Shown one piece after another: positions 14,414 through 23,533 of a stretch of 32,434 bases of DNA. The stretch is from an uncultured Lachnoclostridium sp. (lineage in GTDB: Bacteria; Bacillota; Clostridia; Lachnospirales; Lachnospiraceae), in the NCBI GenBank assembly GCA_905212635.1, contig CAJMFH010000032.1:1-32434 (forward strand). Reading direction: 5' to 3'. The position numbers and the translations under genes were made by a program. Under the pieces are notes generated by a model that was not told the DNA's origin, made no database searches, and saw only the letters and a list, made by a program, of their open reading frames with translations. Position 1 is the stretch's first letter, and the number at the start of each line of letters is the position of its first letter.

Positions 14414-15414
14414 TACAGTAAATGTATATTTCCTTTTTCTGCTTCTGCCATCATCTCATCCGGCCACAGGGATGCCTGTACTTCCCCGATATGCGCTTTT
14501 CGTAAAAAGAACATACAGATACGGGACTGGCCAATTCCGCCTCCGATAGTATATGGCAGTTTGCCTTCCAGCACTTCTTTCTGAAATGGAAGATTTTTCC
14601 TTTCTTCGCAGCCGGCTTTTTTCAACTGCTCTTCCAGTGCCTTTTCGTCCACACGGATTCCCATGGAAGAAAGTTCCAGTGCAATATCAAGAACCGGATA
14701 ATATACAATAATATCTCCGTTCAAAGACCAGTCATCATAATCCGGCGCACGTCCGTCATGAGGTTCGCCGCTTGCCAGTTTATCTCCGATCTTCATAAGG
14801 AAAATCGCACCATGCTCTTTTGCTGCCAGATATTCTCTCTCTTTTGGAGTCTTATCCGGATATTTTTCTTCCAGTTCATACGTTGAAACAAACGTAATAT
14901 CCTGTGGAAGTGTTTTCTTTATGTAAGAATATTTTACGGACATATAGTCCTCTGTCTCCTCCAGAGACTGATATACTTTGCACACGATTTCTTTTAATGT
15001 GGCTTCATTTCTCTGTGCTTTCTCAATAATACGTTCCCAATCCCACTGATCGACAAAGATGGAATGGATATTATCGGTATCCTCATCGCGGCGGATCGCA
15101 TTCATATCGGTATACAATCCCTCGCCGACGGAAAATCCATACCGTTTCAACGCATGACGTTTCCACTTTGCCAGAGAATGCACAATCTGTACAACGCGGT
15201 CATTCTGCTCACGGATTCCAAAAGAAACCGGGCGTTCCACGCCATTCAGATCATCGTTTAATCCCGTTTCCGGTGCTACAAACAACGGGGCTGACACACG
15301 AGTCAGATTCAGATTTGTCGCCAGTGCTCTCTCAAAAAAATCTTTTACTTCTTTAATCGCCACTTCTGTCTCGCGGACATCAAGGGCGGATCGATAACCT
15401 TCAGGTACCTTCAT
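14413..15414 (-). CDS. asnA: Aspartate--ammonia ligase (asparagine synthetase A)
   Basis: A 333-residue AsnA, which makes asparagine from aspartate, ammonia and ATP through an aspartyl-AMP intermediate; its fold is shared with class II Asp/Asn-tRNA synthetases. Visible features: RVSAPLFV near residue 40, LNGVERPVSFGI, VQIVHSLAKWKRHAL, EGLYTDMNAIRRDE, and the C-terminal active-site block GGGIGQSRICMFFLRKAHIGEVQASLWP. The length matches the family's ~330. GGAGG precedes the ATG, and the gene starts 9 bases after the asnS stop, so asnS-asnA is a clear operon that makes asparagine and loads it on tRNA. The stop codon lies inside palindromic repeat C. Confidence 0.97.
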   Translation of the reverse strand: MKVPEGYRSALDVRETEVAIKEVKDFFERALATNLNLTRVSAPLFVAPETGLNDDLNGVERPVSFGIREQNDRVVQIVHSLAKWKRHALKRYGFSVGEGLYTDMNAIRRDEDTDNIHSIFVDQWDWERIIEKAQRNEATLKEIVCKVYQSLEETEDYMSVKYSYIKKTLPQDITFVSTYELEEKYPDKTPKEREYLAAKEHGAIFLMKIGDKLASGEPHDGRAPDYDDWSLNGDIIVYYPVLDIALELSSMGIRVDEKALEEQLKKAGCEERKNLPFQKEVLEGKLPYTIGGGIGQSRICMFFLRKAHIGEVQASLWPDEMMAEAEKGNIHLL

Positions 15415-15423
15415 TTCTGCCTC

Positions 15424-16815
15424 CTATAAATCACAGTTATTTACAGTTCTTGGGAATGGAATCACATCACGGATATTGGACATTCCGGTCAGATACATCA
15501 CACATCTCTCAAATCCAAGACCAAATCCGGCGTGGCGGGTAGAACCATATTTTCTCAGATCAAGATAGAACTCATAGTCCTCTTTGCGAAGTCCGCATTC
15601 TTCCATACGTGCGACCAGTTTGTCATAATCGTCCTCACGCTGGCTTCCTCCGATGATCTCGCCGATCCCCGGAACCAGACAATCCATTGCTGCAACCGTC
15701 TTTCCATCTTCGTTCATTTTCATATAAAACGCTTTGATCTCTTTTGGATAATCGGTTACAAATACCGGACGCTTAAATACTTCTTCAGTCAGATAGCGTT
15801 CATGCTCCGTCTGAAGATCTGCCCCCCAGGATACTTTGTACTCAAATTTGTCATTGTTCTTCTCAAGAATTTCAATTGCTTCTGTATATGTAACATGTGC
15901 AAATTCAGAATTTGCCACATGCTCCAGTCTTTGAATCAGTCCTTTGTCCACAAAACGGTTAAAGAAGTCCATCTCTTCCGGCGCATGTTCCAGCACATAG
16001 CGGATAACATATTTTAACATCCCCTCTGCCAGCATCATATCATCCTTCAGATCTGCAAATGCGATCTCCGGCTCGATCATCCAAAACTCTGCTGCATGAC
16101 GGGTCGTATTGGAATTTTCCGCACGGAATGTCGGACCAAATGTATAAATATTTTTAAATGCCTGTGCATAAGTCTCGCCATTGAGCTGTCCGCTTACCGT
16201 CAGATTGGTTTCTTTTCCAAAGAAATCCTGACTGTAATCAATGCTGCCATCTTCGTTCTTCGGCACATTTTTCAGATCCAGTGTCGTAACCTGGAACATT
16301 TCTCCGGCACCTTCACAGTCACTTCCCGTAATCAATGGTGTATGAACATATACAAATTCACGTTCCTGGAAAAATTTGTGAATTGCATACGCAATCAGAG
16401 AACGCACACGGAATACCGCCTGAAACGTATTTGTTCTCGGACGCAGATGACTGATCGTACGCAGATATTCAAAAGAATGTCTCTTCTTCTGAAGCGGATA
16501 ATCTCCACTTGAAGCCCCTTCAATCTCCACACTGGATGCCTGAATCTCAAATGGCTGCTTTGCTTCCGGAGTCGCTACCAGCGTTCCTTTTACGATTACG
16601 GCAGCTCCAACATTTAATTTGGAAATTTCTTCAAAATTGTCTAGTGTATCACTGTATACTACCTGAATCGGTTCAAAAAACGTTCCGTCATTGACAACGA
16701 TAAATCCAAATGTTTTTGACGCACGGATGCTTCGCACCCAGCCACCTGTCGTTACTTCCTTTCCAATATATTGTTCGCGGTCACGAAAAAAACTTCGTAC
16801 ACTTGTTAATTCCAT
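15424..16815 (-). CDS. asnS: Asparagine--tRNA ligase
   Basis: A 463-residue class II aminoacyl-tRNA synthetase that charges tRNA-Asn directly. The N-terminal OB-fold anticodon-binding domain shows VTTGGWVRSIRASKTFGFIV (about residues 20-40). The catalytic domain has motif 2 in FRAENSNTTRHAAEFWMIEPE and motif 3 in GFGLGFERCVMYLTGM, with the asparaginyl-type IRDVIPFPR at the C terminus. I start at ATG 16815 (MELTSVRS) because GGAGGAAAG is about 7 bases upstream; the longer reading from 16845 would contain that ribosome site. The promoter is at 16921-16949 and overlaps the end of nifJ. The leader of about 100 bases holds a hairpin (16859-16901) but no T-box. It is followed within 9 bases by asnA. 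Confidence 0.97.
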   Translation of the reverse strand: MELTSVRSFFRDREQYIGKEVTTGGWVRSIRASKTFGFIVVNDGTFFEPIQVVYSDTLDNFEEISKLNVGAAVIVKGTLVATPEAKQPFEIQASSVEIEGASSGDYPLQKKRHSFEYLRTISHLRPRTNTFQAVFRVRSLIAYAIHKFFQEREFVYVHTPLITGSDCEGAGEMFQVTTLDLKNVPKNEDGSIDYSQDFFGKETNLTVSGQLNGETYAQAFKNIYTFGPTFRAENSNTTRHAAEFWMIEPEIAFADLKDDMMLAEGMLKYVIRYVLEHAPEEMDFFNRFVDKGLIQRLEHVANSEFAHVTYTEAIEILEKNNDKFEYKVSWGADLQTEHERYLTEEVFKRPVFVTDYPKEIKAFYMKMNEDGKTVAAMDCLVPGIGEIIGGSQREDDYDKLVARMEECGLRKEDYEFYLDLRKYGSTRHAGFGLGFERCVMYLTGMSNIRDVIPFPRTVNNCDL

Positions 16816-16858
16816 GTTTTCTTTCCTCCATTGTTCTCTATTCATTTTCCCATTCTCG

Positions 16859-16901
16859 TAACGATTCCGGTCTTATCGGCAAACGAAATCCCGAATCGTT
16901 A
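16859..16901 (-). promoter_or_regulatory. Hairpin in the asnS leader
   Basis: TAACGATTC (16859-16867) pairs perfectly with GAATCGTTA (16893-16901). Two of the next three base pairs also match, around a loop of about 20 bases. On the transcript it begins roughly 13 bases after the predicted start, right after a T-run. It is not followed by a T-run and so is not a terminator for asnS. Its ends (GTAACGATTCCGG) match the palindromic family ends (GTAACTATTCAGG) at 11 of 13 positions. Confidence 0.6.
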
Positions 16902-16920
16902 TAAAAAACCTCTATGAATA

Positions 16921-16949
16921 TTTATACACCATTTTACGGATTATTGCAA
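16921..16949 (-). promoter_or_regulatory. Sigma-A promoter of asnS-asnA
   Basis: Minus strand TTGCAA (16949-16944), a 17-base spacer and TATAAA (16926-16921). The -35 box is made of the last two sense codons of nifJ (Leu-Gln), directly before its stop codon. Confidence 0.65.
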
Positions 16950-19900
16950 GGATATCTCCCGCAGCTTTTCATATTTTTCTTTGGCTTTCTGCGCGGCTCT
17001 GGCAAAAAGGATCTCTGCCCGTTCCGGATTTTCCCGGGAAAGTCTCTCGTAGCGCAGTTCTCCCTTCAAAAATTCCTCATACGAAAGTTTTGGCTCTCTG
17101 GAATCTAAAACAAATGGATTTTCTCCCTTTCTGCCTCGTTCCGGGCAAAAACGGAATAAGTGCCAGTACCCGGAAAGCACCGCATTTTTTTCCTCTTCAA
17201 CCGCTTTTCCCATACCTTTCCGGATGCCGTGATTGATACACGGTGCGTACGCAAGGATCAGCGACGGCCCGTCATGCGCTTCTGCTTCTGTCAGCGCTTT
17301 GATCGTCTGATTGTAATCTGCGCCAAGTGCCACCTGTGCCACATACACATTATCATAGCACATCGCAATGGCGGCGAGATTTTTCTTTTCCTTCTCATTG
17401 CCCTGTGACGCAAATTGGGCAACCGCTCCCTGCGGAGTCGCTTTGGATGCCTGTCCTCCGGTGTTCGAATACACTTCGGTATCAAAGACAAGGATATTGA
17501 TGTCCTCGCCGCTGGCAAGCACATGATCCAGCCCGCCATAACCGATATCGTACGCCCAGCCGTCTCCGCCGAAAACCCACTGACTCTTCTTTGAAGCAAA
17601 ATCTTTCAATTGCAGGATTTCCTGTTGTAACCGGTTCGGATTTTTCTGCCCTTCATAATATGCTGTCATTTTCTGTACGGCGGCAGTATTTTTTGCCCCC
17701 TCTGACCAGCTTTCCAGATAGGATTGCAAGAGTTCCTTTTCTTCGCCTTCCGCTTCTCCCAGCCGGTCATTTACCGCGTCAAATACCCGTTTTCGAAGTG
17801 TCTTCTGTGCCATCATCATGCCAAAACCAAATTCGGCGTTATCTTCAAACAGCGAATTTGCCCAGGCAGGTCCTTTTCCCTGTGCATTTGCCGTGTAAGC
17901 ACACGATGGCGCGGAGCCTCCCCAGATAGAGGAACACCCGGTTGCGTTGGCAATGTATAACCGTTCTCCAAATAACTGTGTCACCAGTTTGGCATACGGT
18001 GTTTCCCCACATCCGGCACATGCTCCGGAATATTCCAGCAGTGGCTTTTTAAACTGACTTCCCTTCACTGTCGTTTCCGCAAATTTTTCCAGAAGTTCGG
18101 GCGCATTTTCGTGGTTTTCTCCGTAATCGTACAATGGCTGCTGTGTCATCGCCTCGCCGGATGGGATCATTTCCAGTACATTATTTTTCTTATTTCCCGG
18201 ACAGATATCCGCACAGTTTCCACAGCCGGTACAATCAAGCGGTGATACGGTAATGGCAAAAAGCCGATCGTCCATCCCACGAAGTTTCGTAAAAATCCCC
18301 TCCGGTGCGTGATCCCGTTCCTCCTCGCTGATCACCAGAGGGCGGATGCAGGCATGCGGGCACACGAAAGAACACGCATTGCATTGAACGCACCCTTCCG
18401 GATTCCATCTTGGGCTTTGGATGCCGACACCGCGTTTTTCATATGCAGCCGTTCCTACCGGCATCGTACCATCCGCATATGCCACAAATTCCGAAACCGG
18501 CAGTTCATCGCCCCGCTGCGAATTCATTTTCCACTGAATGGTCTTTACATAATGCAGAAACGAAGTCGTTTCCTCCTGCGTCTGCGCCTTCTTATTTTCC
18601 AGTTTTTTCCATTCTTTTTTCACTTCAATTTTTCGGAATTTTGTCATTCCCTGTTCGATTGCTTTCCAGTTCTGCTCTACGACTGCCTGTCCTTTTTTTC
18701 CGTACGTTTTTTCTGCCGCTTCTTTCAAAAGTTCCTCCGCCTTTTCCACCGGCAGAATCCCGCTGATGGCAAAAAATGCCGCCTGCAAGATCGTATTGAT
18801 CCGACCGCCCAATCCAATCTCTTTTCCAATAGCAAATCCGTCAATACAATAAAAATCAATTTCCTTTTCTGCCAGCATCTGTTTTACTTTTACCGGTAGT
18901 TTTTCTTCCACCTCATCGGGAGTCCACGGGCAGTTTAATAAAAACGTGCCGCCTCTCCGCAAATCCTGCACCATGTCATAACGTTCCAGATAGGCAGGCA
19001 TATGACAGGCAATAAAATCTGCCTGATACACCCGGTACGCCGAACGGATCGGCTGCTTTCCAAACCGCAGGTGAGAAATGGTAACACCGCCGGATTTCCG
19101 CGAATCGTATTCAAAATATGCCTGCACCTGAAGCGGCGTATTTTCTCCAATGATCTTGATCGAATTTTTGTTGGCTCCTACTGTTCCATCGGCACCCATT
19201 CCCCAGAATTTGCATTCGTAAGCACGTTCTCCTGTCATTTCCACCGGATACGGCTTGAGTGACAGATGAGTTACATCATCACAGATCCCTATTGTAAAGT
19301 TCTTAGTATGGTAATTTTTGTAAACTGCCGCAATATCCCCCGGCGTAACATCTTTCGACCCGAGACCATATCTTCCGCCAAATACCGGAACCGAAGCATA
19401 TGGGCTGTCTTTCAGTGCCGCTACAATATCGAGGTACAACGCCTCTCCTACTGCCCCCGGCTCTTTGGAACGGTCTAACACCGTAATCTGTTTTACACTT
19501 TTCGGAAGTGCTGCAAGCAGATGTTTCTTGGAAAACGGACGGAACAGGCGCACCTGCACAAGCCCGATCTTTTGTCTTCCTGCCTGCTGCATGGCATCTA
19601 TCGTCTCCTTGATCGTATCGCAAACCGATCCCATCGCCACAATCACATGGGTTGCCTCTTTATCCCCATAATAGTCAAACAAATGGTAATCTGTCCCCGC
19701 ACGTTCATTGACCTTGTTCATCGTATCCTCTACAATTTCCGGCAGTCTGTCATAATACCCATTTGCCGCCTCGCGAACCTGGAAAAATATGTCAGGATTT
19801 TGTGCTGTCCCCCGCTGTACCGGATGTTCCGGATTCAATGCCCGCTTACGAAAGGCATCGACTGCTTCACGGGGAAGCATTTCCTGAAGCGAAATGTCAT

Positions 19901-20459
19901 CCCACACTTTGATCTTCTGAATCTCATGTGATGTGCGGAACCCGTCAAAAAAATGTAGAAACGGAATTCGCCCCTGAATTGCTGCCACATGGGCGACTGC
20001 TCCCAAATCCATCACTTCCTGCACATCAGAAGCACAAAGGATCGCACAGCCTGTCTGACGACAGGCGTAGATATCCGAATGATCGCAGAAAATGGACAGC
20101 GCATGCGTCGCCAGCGCTCTGGCTGCCACATGAATGACTGCCGGAAGAAGTTCTCCAGCCATTTTGTACAGGTTTGGCACCATCAAAAGAAGCCCCTGGG
20201 ATGCGGTGTACGTCGTCCCAAGAGCTCCTGCCTGCAATATCCCATGAAGGGCACCGGCAGCCCCTGCTTCGGACTGCATCTGCCGGATCAGCGGAGCATG
20301 TCCAAATGCATTTTTCTTTTCCTTTGCCGCCCATTTTTCCGTATATTCTGCCATCGGCGACGACGGTGTAATCGGATATACTGCCGCCGCTTCCGTAAAA
20401 GCATAAGATACATAGGCTGCTGCCATATTGCCATCCATAGTCTGTGTTTTTCTTTCCAT
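16941..20459 (-). CDS. nifJ: Pyruvate:ferredoxin (flavodoxin) oxidoreductase
   Basis: A 1172-residue single-chain PFOR that cleaves pyruvate with CoA to acetyl-CoA and CO2 and passes two electrons to ferredoxin, the central catabolic step of clostridial fermentation. Domain order is complete: pyrimidine-binding TPP domain with YPITPSSPMAEYTEKW (about residues 28-43), transketolase-C-like domain III, CoA-site domain with KFWGMGADGTVGANKNSIK (about 425-445), two [4Fe-4S] sites (CVQCNACSFVCPHAC near 690 and CTGCGNCADICPG near 741), the proximal cluster cysteines CAGCGETPYAKL (near 814) and the TPP motif GDGWAYDIGYGG (near 964) with SNTGGQASKATP. Length is normal and nothing is missing. The ribosome site AAGGGGG precedes the start. 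An imperfect leader stem-loop is at 20476-20520; no convincing promoter was found. Confidence 0.98.
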   Translation of the reverse strand: MERKTQTMDGNMAAAYVSYAFTEAAAVYPITPSSPMAEYTEKWAAKEKKNAFGHAPLIRQMQSEAGAAGALHGILQAGALGTTYTASQGLLLMVPNLYKMAGELLPAVIHVAARALATHALSIFCDHSDIYACRQTGCAILCASDVQEVMDLGAVAHVAAIQGRIPFLHFFDGFRTSHEIQKIKVWDDISLQEMLPREAVDAFRKRALNPEHPVQRGTAQNPDIFFQVREAANGYYDRLPEIVEDTMNKVNERAGTDYHLFDYYGDKEATHVIVAMGSVCDTIKETIDAMQQAGRQKIGLVQVRLFRPFSKKHLLAALPKSVKQITVLDRSKEPGAVGEALYLDIVAALKDSPYASVPVFGGRYGLGSKDVTPGDIAAVYKNYHTKNFTIGICDDVTHLSLKPYPVEMTGERAYECKFWGMGADGTVGANKNSIKIIGENTPLQVQAYFEYDSRKSGGVTISHLRFGKQPIRSAYRVYQADFIACHMPAYLERYDMVQDLRRGGTFLLNCPWTPDEVEEKLPVKVKQMLAEKEIDFYCIDGFAIGKEIGLGGRINTILQAAFFAISGILPVEKAEELLKEAAEKTYGKKGQAVVEQNWKAIEQGMTKFRKIEVKKEWKKLENKKAQTQEETTSFLHYVKTIQWKMNSQRGDELPVSEFVAYADGTMPVGTAAYEKRGVGIQSPRWNPEGCVQCNACSFVCPHACIRPLVISEEERDHAPEGIFTKLRGMDDRLFAITVSPLDCTGCGNCADICPGNKKNNVLEMIPSGEAMTQQPLYDYGENHENAPELLEKFAETTVKGSQFKKPLLEYSGACAGCGETPYAKLVTQLFGERLYIANATGCSSIWGGSAPSCAYTANAQGKGPAWANSLFEDNAEFGFGMMMAQKTLRKRVFDAVNDRLGEAEGEEKELLQSYLESWSEGAKNTAAVQKMTAYYEGQKNPNRLQQEILQLKDFASKKSQWVFGGDGWAYDIGYGGLDHVLASGEDINILVFDTEVYSNTGGQASKATPQGAVAQFASQGNEKEKKNLAAIAMCYDNVYVAQVALGADYNQTIKALTEAEAHDGPSLILAYAPCINHGIRKGMGKAVEEEKNAVLSGYWHLFRFCPERGRKGENPFVLDSREPKLSYEEFLKGELRYERLSRENPERAEILFARAAQKAKEKYEKLREISLQ

Positions 20460-20475
20460 AGGATCCCCCTTTTCC

Positions 20476-20520
20476 TGCGTATCCCTTTACGCAAACATTG
20501 TCTTACTAAAAGGATATGCG
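20476..20520 (-). promoter_or_regulatory. Imperfect stem-loop upstream of nifJ
   Basis: The arms 20476-20488 and 20508-20520 can pair at about 11 of 13 positions including one wobble, around a 19-base loop. It sits in the 74-base gap between the esterase stop and the nifJ start. It has no T-run in the minus direction, so it is more likely a leader structure than the esterase terminator. Confidence 0.35.
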
Positions 20521-20533
20521 GGAAGTGGGAAAA

Positions 20534-22717
20534 TTATTCCTGATTTTTCGGCATAAAGAACCGGTCTTTAAACATAACGTCCATCAATATGCGGTATTCT
20601 TCCTCATTTGCTTCTGCCTTTAAACCGGCAAGTGTCTCGTCGTCCGAATACATCTGAGGGCTCATTACCGCAGATGCTTTCTTTGCCGTCGCATTAAATA
20701 ACATGATCTTATTTACTCCCGGTGCTGCATTCCATTCACTCCAGATATTCAGTCCCTCTGCATTCGGAGAGCCGTTCAACAAAAAGCCACCCACATATTT
20801 CTGCATAATACTTGTCAGTTCTTTCCTGCCTGCTTTGTTTTCCGAACGGATTGCATTTGGCGAAAGCTCCGGATTTTCATTCTTATACGATCCCCTTAAA
20901 AAATCTTTGGACACACCATGAGCCGCTCCTACATACGTACTGTATGCAGCATCCGTTACAGCCGGATCCGTTCCCCATAAAAAACGGTACGCATATACCG
21001 GTTGATGCAGGACATCACGCGAAAGCAGATTGGCGGTTTCTTCGATATAATGCTCGGACTGGAATAAACTTCCATACCGGATTGCAAGCTGCATCACATG
21101 GTCAAATGTAGTCGTCGGTGCTGCATTTACTGCCTCAGTAATATCTGTTTTCATCGCAAAACTGGAAAATTCTGTAGCATCGCTTCCCAAAATCACCGGA
21201 ACACGATTATAGTTTCCACTTGCAATGACGGAAAATCCCTCTTCCGGGATTACGGTTCCATCGTTAAATCCCTGTGGAAACAAATTCAGCCGCAGGGCAG
21301 ACGAACGATACATATTGGCGACTTCCGCCGTCGTAAGACTGTAAAACAAAGCCCGGATGGTCGCATTGTCTGCGGACTGGATATATTTTAATGCCTTTTC
21401 TTTGGTCGCATAGGTTCCCCGGTTCACTAAAACCGTCGCCAGTTTACTTTCGGAAGACTCCTCCCCCTGCTCCTGCGTACAGGTCTGGCAGCCACCGCTA
21501 AACGCAATTACTTTATGAAACAGCCCCTTCATCTGCGGTGAGATCATACAAAGCATCACATTTCTTGCCCCCGCAGAGAAACCGGACAAAGTTACATTTC
21601 CTGCATTTCCTCCAAAATTTCCAATTTCTGTCTGCACCCATTCAAGTGCTGCCTTGATATCCAGCAAGGTAAAGTTTCCACTGTTTTCCTCTGCTGTTCC
21701 GGTCTGCAATGCCGGATGACTCAGGTAGCCAAATGCCCCCAGACGATATTCTACCGAGACGACAACCGCCTTCGCTGACACGGCAAATTTGGAAAAATCT
21801 GTGTTTGCCGTACCGGACGCATTTCCTCCCCCGTGCAGATAAACCATAACCGGCAGATTCTTTTCTGTCGTGTTCGGACGATAAATGTTTACATACAGAC
21901 AATCTTCTGTTCCCTGATAATTTACCCCATCTCCATAACAAGCTGCTCCCGATTTTGGAATACGTGCATACAATGTTCCTGTCCATGCACTGACGGGCTG
22001 CGGAGCCTTCCAGCGGTTGCTTCCTCCTGTCGATGCCCCATAAGGGATCCCATACCAGATCAGCGACGTGGCATCACTGCTCTTCGTGCCTTTTACATTT
22101 CCTTTTGTCGTAGTACGCACTGTCCCTTCTGCCACTTTAACCCGGACCGTTTTTTTGCTGTTTCCATCCTTCGAATATATCGTAATACTTGTACTGCCGG
22201 ATGTCAGAGAGGTCACTTTTCCCTGCGCAGATACCTTCATAATCTCCGGATTCTTCACTTCATAGTATAATTTTGTATAAGAGGCACTGTCTGGTTTTGC
22301 TACGGCTTCCAACCGGGCACTCCCTCCAAATGGAATCGTGATCTGTGTTGCCGGAACCGTAATTTTCTTTACTTTCTTTCCGACGATCACGCGGATTACA
22401 GCTACTTTTTTCTTATTCTTATCATAGCCGCGCAGATAGGCTTTTCCCTTCTTTTTGGCGATCAGCTTGCGGTTCGCCTTTACTTCTACAATCTTTGGCT
22501 TTGTAGACTTCCACGTAAGATTGCGGTACTTTGTCACATCGTTTTTGGTAAACGGATGACTTTTCAACAGTTTGGCGATGGTCCGACTGTCTCCCTTTTG
22601 CATCGTATATACCGTTTTTTCCTGCGCCTGTATTGTTTTCGTGCCACAAAAAAATGTACCTGCTCCGAAGAGCAGGCACATTAGAATCATCATTTTAACT
22701 ATCTTTCTGCTATTCAT
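20534..22717 (-). CDS. Secreted type-B carboxylesterase with N-terminal BIG2-like domains
   Basis: A 727-residue exported protein. Residues 1-32 are a signal peptide (basic start, hydrophobic core, likely cut after TIQA). Residues about 35-205 carry two bacterial Ig-like (BIG2) type units, with 'LTWKSTKPKIVEVKANRKL', then 'GKVTSLTSGSTSITIYSKDG'. Residues about 215-720 are a type-B carboxylesterase of the alpha/beta-hydrolase fold: EDCLYVNIYRP, MVYLHGGGN (oxyanion region), the nucleophile elbow GFSAGA with Ser near 381, an acidic residue in GSDATEFSSF and the His in GAAHGVSKDF. The elbow is GFSAG instead of the usual GESAG. The substrate is unknown; the Ig domains suggest cell-surface or polysaccharide attachment. 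GAGG lies 8 bases before the ATG. Neighbours on both sides are unrelated. Confidence 0.9.
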   Translation of the reverse strand: MNSRKIVKMMILMCLLFGAGTFFCGTKTIQAQEKTVYTMQKGDSRTIAKLLKSHPFTKNDVTKYRNLTWKSTKPKIVEVKANRKLIAKKKGKAYLRGYDKNKKKVAVIRVIVGKKVKKITVPATQITIPFGGSARLEAVAKPDSASYTKLYYEVKNPEIMKVSAQGKVTSLTSGSTSITIYSKDGNSKKTVRVKVAEGTVRTTTKGNVKGTKSSDATSLIWYGIPYGASTGGSNRWKAPQPVSAWTGTLYARIPKSGAACYGDGVNYQGTEDCLYVNIYRPNTTEKNLPVMVYLHGGGNASGTANTDFSKFAVSAKAVVVSVEYRLGAFGYLSHPALQTGTAEENSGNFTLLDIKAALEWVQTEIGNFGGNAGNVTLSGFSAGARNVMLCMISPQMKGLFHKVIAFSGGCQTCTQEQGEESSESKLATVLVNRGTYATKEKALKYIQSADNATIRALFYSLTTAEVANMYRSSALRLNLFPQGFNDGTVIPEEGFSVIASGNYNRVPVILGSDATEFSSFAMKTDITEAVNAAPTTTFDHVMQLAIRYGSLFQSEHYIEETANLLSRDVLHQPVYAYRFLWGTDPAVTDAAYSTYVGAAHGVSKDFLRGSYKNENPELSPNAIRSENKAGRKELTSIMQKYVGGFLLNGSPNAEGLNIWSEWNAAPGVNKIMLFNATAKKASAVMSPQMYSDDETLAGLKAEANEEEYRILMDVMFKDRFFMPKNQE

Positions 22718-22804
22718 GCGTATGCCTCATTTCTACTCTTTGTCGTGAACGGTTACATTCTATCGGTAACATAAAGCAAAAATATGGCATACTGATAAAA
22801 ATCT

Positions 22805-23530
22805 TTAGATATTGGCATCGACCTCAATTCCTTTCAAATCATCCATCAAAAGGTTCAGATCATCGACCATTTTCTTAATTTCCTTATCGGCATCTTCTTT
22901 TCTTTTAGACTGCTCAGCAAGTTTTTCAGCAAGCGTATCTTCCGTCTTATCCGGTTTCGTTTCTTCCTGTTTTTCTTTCCTCTTTTGCGCTTCTTCCTTT
23001 GCCTCATCCATTTTCTCTTCAATATTCTTTTTCGCATCATCCATCAGGGAAGCTGCGAGTTCTTTGGCACTTTGAATCAATAAATCTTCTGCCTCATTTG
23101 ATGCATCAACCATCGCATGACTTTTCAGCCGCTCTACCTTCACATCCGAAACAGTCTGTCCATATGTTTTTGCAAGCGAGCGGTTTTCTTCCACATTTTT
23201 CCATATTTGTTTCATGCGCTCATCAATATCTTTTATGTTTTGAGCCACGACAGGATCTTCCGCCTGAGAAATCATCTCGTTCCGCTGCTCCTTCAGATCT
23301 GTCAATTCTTTTAACTGATCGGTGGTGTCCGCAAGAAGAACTTCCCGTTTTTCTTTCATCTCTTTCACGCTGAGATCCGTCTTTTTATCACTCTTAAATA
23401 CATTGCCAACCAGCTTATCTGCACGTTTTTTCGCCAATGTACTGCGAACGGATTTCGCATTATCCGAATTCTGTCTGCCAAATGGCAGTTTCTTCTCGTT
23501 GTATTGATTTACATTAATGTTGATATTCAT
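22805..23530 (-). CDS. Coiled-coil protein of unknown function
   Basis: A 241-residue, highly charged, soluble protein that I do not recognise. It starts with the odd run MNININVNQYN, has a short basic region (KKRADKLVGNVF), then long alpha-helical coiled coils (about residues 55-110 and 155-241) rich in Lys and Glu, ending in KKMVDDLNLLMDDLKGI. There are no cysteines, no signal peptide, no membrane helix and no enzymatic motif. GGAGG, supplied by the last codons of the upstream deaminase gene, lies 8 bases before the ATG and only 3 bases separate the two genes, so translation is likely coupled. It is the last gene of the PNP-deaminase operon. A structural or scaffold role is possible but unsupported. 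Confidence 0.75.
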   Translation of the reverse strand: MNININVNQYNEKKLPFGRQNSDNAKSVRSTLAKKRADKLVGNVFKSDKKTDLSVKEMKEKREVLLADTTDQLKELTDLKEQRNEMISQAEDPVVAQNIKDIDERMKQIWKNVEENRSLAKTYGQTVSDVKVERLKSHAMVDASNEAEDLLIQSAKELAASLMDDAKKNIEEKMDEAKEEAQKRKEKQEETKPDKTEDTLAEKLAEQSKRKEDADKEIKKMVDDLNLLMDDLKGIEVDANI

Positions 23531-23533
23531 ATC

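Noticed and set aside
16816..16940. Possible T-box riboswitch before asnS
   Set aside because: The leader is too short and lacks the conserved T-box sequence and a specifier stem. Only a simple hairpin is visible.
22752..22770. GTTAC-N9-GTAAC inverted repeat as part of the palindrome family or an esterase promoter
   Set aside because: The arms are only 5 bases and no matching -35/-10 pair is found, so chance is likely.
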